Below, one piece after another: positions 35,048 through 42,579 of a stretch of 64,000 bases of DNA. The notes under the pieces were generated by a model. It ran no database searches. It was given only the letters and a program-made list of their open reading frames with translations, and was not told where the DNA came from. Numbering within the stretch: position 1 is the first letter of the stretch; the number at the start of each line of letters is the position of its first letter. Source of the stretch: Halorarum halophilum (GTDB lineage Archaea; Halobacteriota; Halobacteria; Halobacteriales; Haloferacaceae); contig NZ_CP058529.1 of the NCBI RefSeq assembly GCF_013401515.1, positions 2,170,001 through 2,234,000 of the forward strand, in the 5' to 3' direction. The translations under genes and the position numbers were made by a program.

Positions 35048-36337
35048 CTACGCTCCGGGTCTGCGGCGGCCGGTCTCGACGACCGCGTCGGTGAGCACGT
35101 CGACGCCGATGCCGAGGCACCGCTCGTCCACGTCGAACGTCGGCGTGTGGTGGTTCGTCGGGTGGTCCGTCCCGACGATGACGTAGGAAGCGAGGCCGCT
35201 GTTCCCCTGGACGTGCTCCATCAGGAACGTGGCGTCCTCGCTCGCGCCGAACTCGACCGTCGAAACGACCTCCTCGACGGCGTCGTGGTTCCTCGCGACG
35301 TGGCCGATCAGGTCGCGGAGCCGGGGGTCGCTGTCGACGCGTGGGGATTCGCTGATGACCCTGGGCGTGACGTCGCAGTCGTGCATCTCGGCGGCGGAGT
35401 AGAGGACCCGCTCGAGTTCGGTCCGCGCGTACTCCATCAGCGCCATCGTCTCGCCCCGCACCTCGCCGTGGAGCGTGATCTCCTCGGCGATCACGTTGCT
35501 CGCGATCCCCCCCTCGATCCGGCCGAGGTTCACCCGCGTCATCCCGTCGGCGTGCCGGGGGATCGCGTAGGCGTTCTGGATCGCGGTGGCCACCGCCTGC
35601 ATCGCGTTCGCGCCCTCGTTGGGCGCCTTGCCGGCGTGCGCGCTCGCACCCTCGAACGTCGCGGTGAGGTGGGCCATCGCCAGCGGCTTCTCCACCCCGG
35701 CGACGATGGTCCCCGTGGGGGTGTCGAGGCCGACGTGGAACCCGAGCAGGTAGTCGACGTCGTCGACGTGGCCGCTCTCGGTCATCGGCTTCCCGCCCCC
35801 CGAGATCTCCTCGGCGGGCTGGAAGAAGACGCGGAACGTCCCCGAGAAGTCGCTCTCCTTCACCGCCTCGATCGTGCCGAGCGCGATCGCGAGGTGGGCG
35901 TCGTGGCCGCAGGCGTGCATGTAGCCGTCGTGCTCGGAGACGAACCCCTCGTCGGCCGGGCGGTGTCCCGGTTCGTCGGACTCCTGGAGGGAGATGGCGT
36001 CGAGGTCGACGCGGAGCCCGACCGTCGGCCCCTCGCCCCGTTCCAGGGTGGCGACGACGCCGGTGTGGCCCGCGGCGGTCAGTTCGAGGACGTCCTCCCG
36101 TGCGCCGGCCGCCCGCGCGCGCTCGTGCCAGAACGCCAGTTCTGACTCGTCGGGGACCGCCATCCGGTGATCCGTCGAGAGCGCCTCCCGGCCGACGGCG
36201 ATTCGGTCGACCCCGAGCCGTTCGAGCTCCTCGACGACGCGGCTCGTCGTCCGGAACTCGCACCACCCGGGCTCGGGATACCGGTGGAACTCCCGCCGGA
36301 GTTGCGGCAGGCGGCTCCGAATATCGTGAGAAAGCAT
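35048..36337 (-). CDS. M20 family amidohydrolase (candidate N-acetyl-diaminobutyrate deacetylase, copy 2)
   Basis: A 429-residue paralogue of the M20 gene at 27876, alike over its whole length. Metal-site motif HACGHDAHL (His141, Cys143, His145), FQPAEEIS, SAHAGKAPNEGANAMQAV and HHTPTFDVDE are conserved. Start 36337 is supported by CTTAAG (36363-36368) 26 bases upstream and by palindrome G in between. Two copies in one cluster may mean different acyl isomers (N-alpha and N-gamma acetyl-diaminobutyrate, or the hydroxy form), or simply duplication. A general aminoacylase is the alternative. Confidence 0.78.
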   Translation of the reverse strand: MLSHDIRSRLPQLRREFHRYPEPGWCEFRTTSRVVEELERLGVDRIAVGREALSTDHRMAVPDESELAFWHERARAAGAREDVLELTAAGHTGVVATLERGEGPTVGLRVDLDAISLQESDEPGHRPADEGFVSEHDGYMHACGHDAHLAIALGTIEAVKESDFSGTFRVFFQPAEEISGGGKPMTESGHVDDVDYLLGFHVGLDTPTGTIVAGVEKPLAMAHLTATFEGASAHAGKAPNEGANAMQAVATAIQNAYAIPRHADGMTRVNLGRIEGGIASNVIAEEITLHGEVRGETMALMEYARTELERVLYSAAEMHDCDVTPRVISESPRVDSDPRLRDLIGHVARNHDAVEEVVSTVEFGASEDATFLMEHVQGNSGLASYVIVGTDHPTNHHTPTFDVDERCLGIGVDVLTDAVVETGRRRPGA

Positions 36338-36343
36338 ACCACG

Positions 36344-36355
36344 GTGATATGTCAC
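36344..36355. promoter_or_regulatory. Palindrome G (GTGATATGTCAC) between TATA box and start of the second M20 gene
   Basis: Perfect GTGA/TCAC arms around four bases, seven bases upstream of the minus-strand ATG (36337) and downstream of the CTTAAG box at 36363-36368. Read on the minus strand it is nearly the same as palindrome H. Confidence 0.45.
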
Positions 36356-36458
36356 GCCGCACCTTAAGCGTACGCAGTCGTCGCGTGCGGTGGACGCGAA
36401 GACGGCTGAGGGACACCCGGCGACGATCCCATCGCCACTCGACGAACCGACTCGAACC

Positions 36459-36842
36459 CTACCCGAGGTGGGCGACCGCGTCCATCTCGACGTCGACGTC
36501 CTCGGGGAGTCGCGACACCTCGACGCAGACCCGGGCGGGCGGATCCTCGCCGAATCGGGCGGCGTAGGCCTCGTTGACGCGGTCGTAGTCGTCGAGGTCG
36601 GTCAGGTAGACGGTCACCTTCACGACGTCGTCCAGCCCGTCGCCGCCAGCCGCCTCGACGACCGCGGCGACGTTGTCGAGGACCTGCTCCGTCCGGTCAC
36701 CGACGTCGCCCTCGACGGGCTCGTCCGTCGCCGGGTCGACCGGGCCGTAGCCGGAGACGTACAGCGTGTCGCCGGCGCGAACGCCCTGCGAGTAGGGGTT
36801 GTCGGTGCAGGGTGCGCCGTCCGTGACGACCGGGTCGGTCAT
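36459..36842 (-). CDS. ridA: RidA family enamine/imine deaminase
   Basis: A 127-residue protein of the YjgF/YER057c/UK114 family, which hydrolyses reactive imines and enamines released by PLP enzymes. Family features: [59 protein letters not shown] and the substrate-binding Arg in [13 protein letters not shown]. It starts inside the last codons of the diaminobutyrate-type transaminase (four-base overlap), so the two are co-translated. This fits protection against by-products of the transaminases and the lyase in this cluster. Confidence 0.9.
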   Translation of the reverse strand: MTDPVVTDGAPCTDNPYSQGVRAGDTLYVSGYGPVDPATDEPVEGDVGDRTEQVLDNVAAVVEAAGGDGLDDVVKVTVYLTDLDDYDRVNEAYAARFGEDPPARVCVEVSRLPEDVDVEMDAVAHLG

Positions 36843-38221
36843 CGTGCCGTCGCGGCCTCCGCGGTGACCTGTTCGATCGCGTCCGCGACGACGTCCATCG
36901 CCGTCTCGGCGAGCTCCTCGGTCAGCACGAGCGGCGGGAGGAGCCTGAGGACGTTGCCGTGGCGGCCGGCCGTCCACACGAGGACGCCGCGCTCGAAGCA
37001 GTACTGCTGGATGGCGTCGACGACCTCGCCGTTCGGGTCGCCGTTCTCGTCGCGGAACTCGGCGCCGACGAACAGCCCCCGGCCGCGCACCTCCGCCAGG
37101 CGGTCCGTTCCCTCGCCGGCCTCTCGGAGCCGGTCGCGGATGGACGAGCCCAGTTCGCGCGCGTGCGCCAGGAGGTCGTGGTCCTGGATGTACTCGATGG
37201 CGCGGGTACCCGCCCGCATGCCGACGACGTGGCCCCGGTACGTGCCGGCGTGATCTCCCGAGCCCCACGTGTCGAGGTCCTCGTGGTACATCGTCGCCGA
37301 CAGGGGGAACCCGACGCCGCCGAGCGCCTTCGCGGACGTCATGGCGTCGGGCGTGACGCCGGCCCAGTCGCTGGCCCACCACTCGCCCGTCCGGCCCAGG
37401 CCGCTCTGGATCTCGTCGAACACGAGCGGCACGTCGTTGTCGTCGGCGATGTCGCGGAGCCCCCGGAGGAACCCCTCCGGCGGCGTGATCACGCCGCCCT
37501 CGCCCTGGATCGGCTCGACGAAGATGCCAGCCGGGTTCGCGAGCCCGCCGTACGGGTCCTCGATGATCGCCTGCACCTCCTCGAGCGCGTGGTCGACGGA
37601 CTCCTCGGGGGTCTTCCCCTGCCGGAGGGGATTCGGGTACGGCGCGTGGACGACGTCGCCGAGCAGCGGCGTGTACGCCTCCTTGAACCCCGTGTTCGAG
37701 GTGAGGCTCATCGCGCCGGTCGTCGCGCCGTGGTAGGCGCCGCGGAAGGCGACGAGGCCGTCGCCGCCCGTGTTGTACTTCGCGAGCTTGATCGACGCCT
37801 CGATCGCGTCGCTCCCGGTCGGGCCGCCGAACACGACCCGGTTCTGCCCCTGCAACCCGGCCGGTGCGATCTCGTCCAGCTTCTCGATCAGTTCGAGGCG
37901 GGCCTCGGTGGGGAAGTCGACGGTGTGGACGAGCTTGTCCGCCTGCTCGTGGACCGCCTCCAGGACGTACGGGTTGGCGTGGCCGACGTTGAGCACGCCG
38001 ATGCCGGCGAACAGGTCGATGTACGTGTTGCCGTCGGCGTCGCGGACGGTCGCCCCCTTCCCCTCCTCGAACGCGATGGGGATGTCCTCGGGGTAGGCGA
38101 CCGCGCTGCTGTCGATCTCGCGCTGTCTCGCCAGCAGGTCCCGGGAGTTCGGCCCCGGCACGTCGCCGACGTCCGGTGCGTCCTCGAAGTGCAGCTCCTC
38201 GATCGGCGGTCCGGCTGTCAT
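36839..38221 (-). CDS. Diaminobutyrate-2-oxoglutarate transaminase-like aminotransferase (DoeD role)
   Basis: A 460-residue class III PLP enzyme. The segment [18 protein letters not shown] (131-148) is the signature I associate with EctB/Dat/DoeD diaminobutyrate transaminases (FxGPTGxDAxEAxxK). Others: [28 protein letters not shown] and PLP lysine Lys298 ([10 protein letters not shown]). In ectoine catabolism it would turn diaminobutyrate into aspartate semialdehyde. Start 38221 is set by a TATA box at 38243-38249; ATG 38233 is an alternative. RidA follows with a four-base overlap. A biosynthetic EctB is less likely, as no ectA or ectC is present. Confidence 0.82.
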   Translation of the reverse strand: MTAGPPIEELHFEDAPDVGDVPGPNSRDLLARQREIDSSAVAYPEDIPIAFEEGKGATVRDADGNTYIDLFAGIGVLNVGHANPYVLEAVHEQADKLVHTVDFPTEARLELIEKLDEIAPAGLQGQNRVVFGGPTGSDAIEASIKLAKYNTGGDGLVAFRGAYHGATTGAMSLTSNTGFKEAYTPLLGDVVHAPYPNPLRQGKTPEESVDHALEEVQAIIEDPYGGLANPAGIFVEPIQGEGGVITPPEGFLRGLRDIADDNDVPLVFDEIQSGLGRTGEWWASDWAGVTPDAMTSAKALGGVGFPLSATMYHEDLDTWGSGDHAGTYRGHVVGMRAGTRAIEYIQDHDLLAHARELGSSIRDRLREAGEGTDRLAEVRGRGLFVGAEFRDENGDPNGEVVDAIQQYCFERGVLVWTAGRHGNVLRLLPPLVLTEELAETAMDVVADAIEQVTAEAATAR

Positions 38222-38951
38222 GTGTGGTGGCATGAAGAACGAGGATAAATAATTTGTCCACGAATACCATACAGGTCGTACACAATAGTCGTTTTCGAGT
38301 TGGCGAGGGGGGTGCGGCGTGGACATCCGTCACTCGTCGAGTGCCGCGCCCCGTCGAGTGGGCGGTCGGCATCGAGACGGTCGGGAACGAGACTGTCGGC
38401 ACTCGGGGGAGTTCCTCGAAAGTGGAACGAGACCGGCCAGCATGTTCACCTGGCGGTCATCGTCCACCCAAGCTAAGGCGATCACCGGTGGATGCCGGGC
38501 CGCCATCGACTGCTAGCCTGTACCACGGAATAACTCTTGTGTCGGCCGGGAGTGCGACGGGACGACTGCGTCCGCCGCACCTGGTCCGGATTCGACACGT
38601 CTGTCGTGAGCGTCGACTGGGAGGAGGTGAGGGTGTCGCGGTCACTCTTCTGGACGAGACGCGTGCGTTACGGTCGGAGGCGAAAAACGCCGGGCCGTGT
38701 CGAGCCGCCGAACCGGCGTTCGGGTCTCGATCGACGCCGATGTCTGTGGGTTCTCGGAGGGCTGCGCGATCAGCCCTACGCGGAGGTATTAGCACAACTA
38801 GATAAATCCTCTGACGGACGATCGAACGGCCGACACCCGTTCGGCGGCGGTTCCGTCGCTTCGACCCCCGGCCGATAGTCGCTCGAGGAGACGTCGTCGT
38901 GAACGGACGTCGGCCCGAACAGGTAACTAACCACGGAGCTACGTCCGTCGC
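38222..38951. other. Intergenic region right of the catabolic cluster
   Basis: About 730 bases. The left end holds the promoter of the transaminase gene (TATA-like GGATAAATAATTT on plus, 38243-38255) and a weak relative of the cluster operator (TACAC at 38279-38283 with a degenerate partner at 38267-38271). The rest contains only frames with no protein-like composition; I see no gene or RNA in it. Confidence 0.45.
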
Positions 38952-39533
38952 ATGGTCGACGTGAGCGGCCACTTCGGGATGGCGCTGCTGTTCGCCGCGC
39001 CGGCGTGGATCGTCTGGGGACGACGGGGCGCGCTCGGGTTCACGGCGTTCACGCTGACGACGGCGATGTTGCCGGACGTCGATCTGGTGCTCGAGGCGTT
39101 CCTCCCGGTCGTCCACCACGGCGTGACCCACACGGTCCTGTTCGTCGCGCTGGTGAGCCTCGTCTTCGGCGCCGTCGCGGCGCACTGGCTCACCGATCGA
39201 TTCAACGACCATCCGTGGATCAGGAGCACCGCCATCTCCAGGGAGACGGTTTTCGTCTTCGCCACGGGAGGGCTGCTCACCGGCGGAATCAGCCACCTCT
39301 TCGCGGACGTGCTCTCGGCGCCGGACATCGCGGCGCCGCTCTCGCCGTTCTGGCCGATCTATCCGGAACCGGTGATCGTCGACGCCATCTACTACGGGTC
39401 GCCGATCTGGAACTTCGGGCTGCTCGCCGTCGCGTCCTCGATCCACTTCGTGCTCGCGCGCTACGAGAGCTACCCGCTCGACACGCGCTACCGGATCGGA
39501 GGCCGGACCGAGTCCGGGAAGCCGCCGTCGTAG
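38952..39533 (+). CDS. Membrane-bound metal-dependent hydrolase, YdjM/DUF457-like
   Basis: A 193-residue membrane protein with about four helices. Conserved polar residues sit where this family has them: HFGMALLFAAP, LTTAMLPDVDLVLE, HHGVTHTVLF and GGISHLFADVLSA, i.e. His and Asp pairs near the membrane face that are thought to bind metal. The reaction is unknown. It starts at ATG 38952 after the long intergenic region, near the left border of the island flanked by direct repeats. Confidence 0.75.
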   Translation: MVDVSGHFGMALLFAAPAWIVWGRRGALGFTAFTLTTAMLPDVDLVLEAFLPVVHHGVTHTVLFVALVSLVFGAVAAHWLTDRFNDHPWIRSTAISRETVFVFATGGLLTGGISHLFADVLSAPDIAAPLSPFWPIYPEPVIVDAIYYGSPIWNFGLLAVASSIHFVLARYESYPLDTRYRIGGRTESGKPPS

Positions 39534-39645
39534 CGACTTCGCGCGGGTGACGTGTTCATCGGGAGGAGACGGAGCCGTGGAGAGATGTTTATAGGCCCCG
39601 AACGGGAACCCTTTCGTGGTGGCGATGACGAACGTTACCCCCGCC

Positions 39646-39686
39646 GAGCCCCTTGTGACGAAGGCTTTCAACTGAGCCACCACATC
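39646..39686 (+). repeat. Direct repeat, left copy (41 bases)
   Basis: Matches 41982-42022 at 39 of 41 positions. Read on the plus strand the repeat contains the codons EPLVTKAFN followed by TGA in both copies, so it looks like a duplicated 3' end of a small reading frame plus 11 bases. In this copy an ATG at 39625 after a TATA-like TTTATAGG (39588-39595) opens a 16-codon frame ending in it. Confidence 0.75.
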
Positions 39687-39777
39687 ACTTCCCGTATCAG
39701 AACCATCTCGGAACGTTCGAGTGACCACACCGGCGAGCGACCACACAATTATCCGGATCGCTCTCCTACTGGAAGGG

Positions 39778-40110
39778 ATGGCAGATGACAAACAGGGCCG
39801 AGACGACCAAGCGGACGACGAAAAGCGGCGCCAGCAAGAGCGGATGCAGGAGGAGGCGCGTACCCGCGCCGATGAACCCGAACCGATGCGCGGCGACCCC
39901 GGTGAGCGGCTCGGTGACCTCGATGACGAGCTCGAAACCCACGACTATCCGACCACGACGGACGAACTGGTCGAGGCCTACGGCGACTACGAGATCGAAA
40001 CCCAGGGTGGGGAGGAATCCCTCGAGGAAGTGCTCGCCCCGACTGACAACCAGACGTACGACTCCGCCGACGACGTTCGCAGCCGGGTACTGGGACTACT
40101 CCATCGCTGA
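39778..40110 (+). CDS. Haloarchaeal small acidic protein (probable DUF5789)
   Basis: A 110-residue, very acidic protein. The opening MADDKQGRDDQADDEKRRQQ is a charged helix; the C-terminal half holds the conserved segment YPTTTDELVEAYGDYEIETQGGEESLEEVLAP and YDSADDVRSRVLGLL. From memory this is DUF5789, found only in haloarchaea, function unknown. Start 39778 lies 25 bases after the TATA-like AATTATCC (39747-39754). It lies inside the repeat-flanked island but is of a type common on chromosomes. Confidence 0.72.
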   Translation: MADDKQGRDDQADDEKRRQQERMQEEARTRADEPEPMRGDPGERLGDLDDELETHDYPTTTDELVEAYGDYEIETQGGEESLEEVLAPTDNQTYDSADDVRSRVLGLLHR

Positions 40111-40351
40111 CGAACACGTCCCAATTACCCGGTCTAGCAATTGAGGAACCTCTGACTCTGGGACGTATATCCTCTGTACGTAGCTTTCGAACAGTCTCGG
40201 AGCTCCCTGTAACGTTCACATGGGCTAATATGAACCAACCGCTCAGTAGAATTGCGTATATCCCGCACCAGATACCGTTCATCGTCCTGATTTCATAGCG
40301 AATGACAACTGCAGAAAGTACTTATCACCCACTTGAATACCGGAGAGTAGA

Positions 40352-40750
40352 ATGTCTCTGGAGATTTCACGTCGTTCTGTCTTCTCCCTGCTGGGGGCCA
40401 CAGCGACGGTCTTTGTGAGTGGCTGCTTTGGCTCGGCGTACGACCCTCCACCCGGAAGCCTGACGCTGAGTAACCACCACGACCAGAGCCATACGGTGAC
40501 GGTCACTGTGACGACAGACGGGGAGACGCGGAGCGAGGAGTTCACCATTCGTGCGGGAAAGAGCCGGACGATAGAGGGGTACATCTCCCAAGCGGGAACG
40601 CACACTGTGGTCATTGAGGCCGACACTGGAGACACCCATGAGATGGAGGTCGAAACGACAATCAGGGCGAATGGGCTGGCAGGCCAGGCATTCAGCGTCT
40701 CCGTGATGGAGGACGGAGACCTCATCACTAGTGCCGGGATATACGACTGA
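40352..40750 (+). CDS. Small predicted lipoprotein
   Basis: A 132-residue exported protein: RR at 7-8, hydrophobic segment and lipobox SGC (Cys25). The mature part is a single beta-rich domain (SNHHDQSHTVTVTVTTDGETRSEEFTIRAGKS...) like the small immunoglobulin-like lipoproteins frequent in haloarchaea. A TATA-like ACTTATCAC (near 40318-40326) lies about 26 bases upstream. Function unknown. Base composition is less GC-rich than the surrounding genome. Confidence 0.68.
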   Translation: MSLEISRRSVFSLLGATATVFVSGCFGSAYDPPPGSLTLSNHHDQSHTVTVTVTTDGETRSEEFTIRAGKSRTIEGYISQAGTHTVVIEADTGDTHEMEVETTIRANGLAGQAFSVSVMEDGDLITSAGIYD

Positions 40751-41009
40751 ACTACTGCCTCTCACAGTTAGTCCTACACCTTACGTAGTGTTCGAACGAT
40801 GTTGGAGACGCTCGTGTTTTTCACGGCACTCCATCAAGATCAGCCGATACGTGAAGCCGTGAACTGAACATCGACGCGAGCGACGTCCGTATCGCATATT
40901 CAGCGTGGTTTCAACTCGAAACGGTAGTGAATCCACGTATACAACAACGAGGGCACAACGTGGGACTATGATTATGACTTCATTCGACGTGTAGTAGGGC
41001 GGATCACTA

Positions 41010-41795
41010 ATGTCATCGTCCGAAAATAACAGAGCAAACGGACCGTCGGAACGGTATTTCTCGGCCGTTGGGGCCGGCGCGGCGATCTTAGGCCTCGTGA
41101 CCTATGTAATATCAGCTTTATTACATCCGTGGACACCGCCGCACGAGACGCAGGCTGCCTTCGCGGATTATGCGGTCGAATCGACGTGGGCGCTCTACCA
41201 CCTAGGAGAGCTCCTTGGAATCCTGCTGATGTGTACCGCTATCCTAGCCCTGACGTGGCGACTCCGCAGAGGTGTTGCCGGAGTGTGGGCGACTCTTGGT
41301 GGCGCTGCGATGGTGGTCTGTGCAGGTGTCTACGCCGTCTTCATCGCGGTAGACGGTGTCGCTCTCGGAATCCTGGTCGATCGCTGGGCAGAGGCAGGAC
41401 CGGAACAACAGGAACTCATGTTCGAGACCGCCTTCGCCGTTCGACAGATCGAAGGCGGACTCTTCAGCATCCAGTGGCTGATGTTCGGCATCGCAGCCGG
41501 ACTCTTCGCGGGAGCGTTCTTCGCCAGTGCCGAGACACCGTTTCGACTCGGATGGCTGAGTGGCATGGGCTGGCTGAGCGTGGTCGCCAGTCTCGGAGCA
41601 CTCTCCTTTGGAGTTGTCCAGGCGCAAACCGGATACTCCGACCTGTCGATGGCCTTCCAAACCGAATTATATTTTGGCGTGGTTTGGGTCGTCGCCGTCG
41701 GGCTATTTCTCTACCGGCACCCGGTACACGTCGATACGCTCGATGAGGTCTCCCACCGAGAGGACGACGAGCAACGGCACGACCCGGCTAGCTGA
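41010..41795 (+). CDS. Polytopic membrane protein, unknown function
   Basis: A 261-residue protein with six or seven predicted helices (for example residues 20-42, 62-82, 92-115, 150-175, 182-205 and 215-237) and a charged C-terminal tail. I do not recognise a family; DUF4386-like membrane proteins have a similar layout. The coding sequence uses more A/T-ending codons than its neighbours outside the repeats, in line with a different origin for the island. Confidence 0.62.
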   Translation: MSSSENNRANGPSERYFSAVGAGAAILGLVTYVISALLHPWTPPHETQAAFADYAVESTWALYHLGELLGILLMCTAILALTWRLRRGVAGVWATLGGAAMVVCAGVYAVFIAVDGVALGILVDRWAEAGPEQQELMFETAFAVRQIEGGLFSIQWLMFGIAAGLFAGAFFASAETPFRLGWLSGMGWLSVVASLGALSFGVVQAQTGYSDLSMAFQTELYFGVVWVVAVGLFLYRHPVHVDTLDEVSHREDDEQRHDPAS

Positions 41796-41981
41796 AGGCG
41801 TCGAAATTGCAGTGAGAGGATTCGGAATGCTCCTCACGAAAATAGAGTCGAGAGATTCCCGGTTTCAACTCGGGCCGTTCCACCGCTCACCTGTACTTAG
41901 CGACTCCCGCTACACCTGTTCGTCTCACTCGTTGTGATTTCCAGCAATCGATCCAGTAGTAGCTCGCGTGTCTGCCCTGGA

Positions 41982-42022
41982 GAGCCGCTTGTGACGAAGG
42001 CATTCAACTGAGCCACCACATC
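41982..42022 (+). repeat. Direct repeat, right copy (41 bases)
   Basis: Matches 39646-39686 at 39 of 41 positions, same orientation. Here too the plus-strand reading gives EPLVTKAFN and a TGA stop. The two copies enclose about 2.3 kb of AT-richer DNA with three genes. Confidence 0.75.
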
Positions 42023-42218
42023 GAAGCCGTTCTACTCACCTCTCTCCCCAGTCGACCGACCGTTTCTCGGACCACGGACTGAACTTCGTCCACCTGACCT
42101 CGCCTCCACAATCCGCCGGTATCGCACATCGGTATGGTCCGGTTCCATCGTGGTCCGGTACGTACTCGACGCCATCCGACGCCGATCCGTCGGCATCGGT
42201 TTCCAACCCGCAAAATCG

Positions 42219-42224
42219 CTTAAG
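42219..42224 (+). promoter_or_regulatory. TATA-like box of the Tat peptide gene
   Basis: CTTAAG lies 25 bases upstream of ATG 42250, preceded by an A-rich purine stretch typical of the BRE; leaderless transcript expected. Confidence 0.5.
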
Positions 42225-42249
42225 CGCGTAGGGTCGGCCTACCGAGTCG

Positions 42250-42546
42250 ATGGCGAACTACGACGCCACCGACGGGGTCGAGTACGGTCAGCTTATCCAC
42301 CGACGAGGGTTCCTGAAACTCCTCGGGGCGGCCGGCGTCGCGGTGGCCGGGGACGTCGCGAGCGGTTCGGCGTCCCCGTCGGCCGGGTTCGGGTACGGAG
42401 GGGTGCGGACGACCGATTCCTGGACGCCGCCCGCGAGGGATTCGGCGGACGAGGACGATATCGACGGCCGGTCGGCACCCCCGCACGCCCCCGTCCCGGA
42501 CGACGACGCCAGCCAGGGGTACGGAGAGTTCTGGTACGGTGGCTGA
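42250..42546 (+). CDS. Small Tat-exported Gly/Tyr-containing protein
   Basis: A 98-residue protein with a Tat signal (HRRGFLKLLGAAGVAVAG, residues 17-34). The mature part of about 60 residues is acidic, disordered-looking, and framed by GYGG near residue 50 and GYGEFWYGG at the very end. I do not recognise a family. It ends 33 bases before the beta-helix gene and is probably in one transcript with it, so the two products may work together at the cell surface. Confidence 0.6.
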   Translation: MANYDATDGVEYGQLIHRRGFLKLLGAAGVAVAGDVASGSASPSAGFGYGGVRTTDSWTPPARDSADEDDIDGRSAPPHAPVPDDDASQGYGEFWYGG

Positions 42547-42579
42547 CGTCGCGATCTTCGAACATTTCATGATTCAACG

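Larger units (their letters stand above)
41796..42249. other. Intergenic region including the right island border
   Basis: About 450 bases without a supported gene. It includes the right copy of the 41-base repeat (41982-42022), and near the right end a TATA-like CTTAAG (42219-42224) 26 bases before the next gene. Confidence 0.45.

Noticed and set aside
36839-38221. Ectoine biosynthesis transaminase EctB
   Set aside because: No ectA or ectC is present, while an ectoine hydrolase candidate and catabolic partners are.
38267-38283. Sixth cluster operator before the transaminase gene
   Set aside because: Only one half-site (TACAC) is good; the partner matches three of five bases in an inverted arrangement, so it is not counted with the five.
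38254-38878. Frames in the spacer right of the cluster
   Set aside because: Arg/Gly/Ser-rich, no conserved motif, no start signal; not protein-like.
39646-42022. Insertion sequence
   Set aside because: No transposase and no terminal inverted repeats; the direct repeats are 2.3 kb apart and end in the same stop codon, which fits integration or duplication better.
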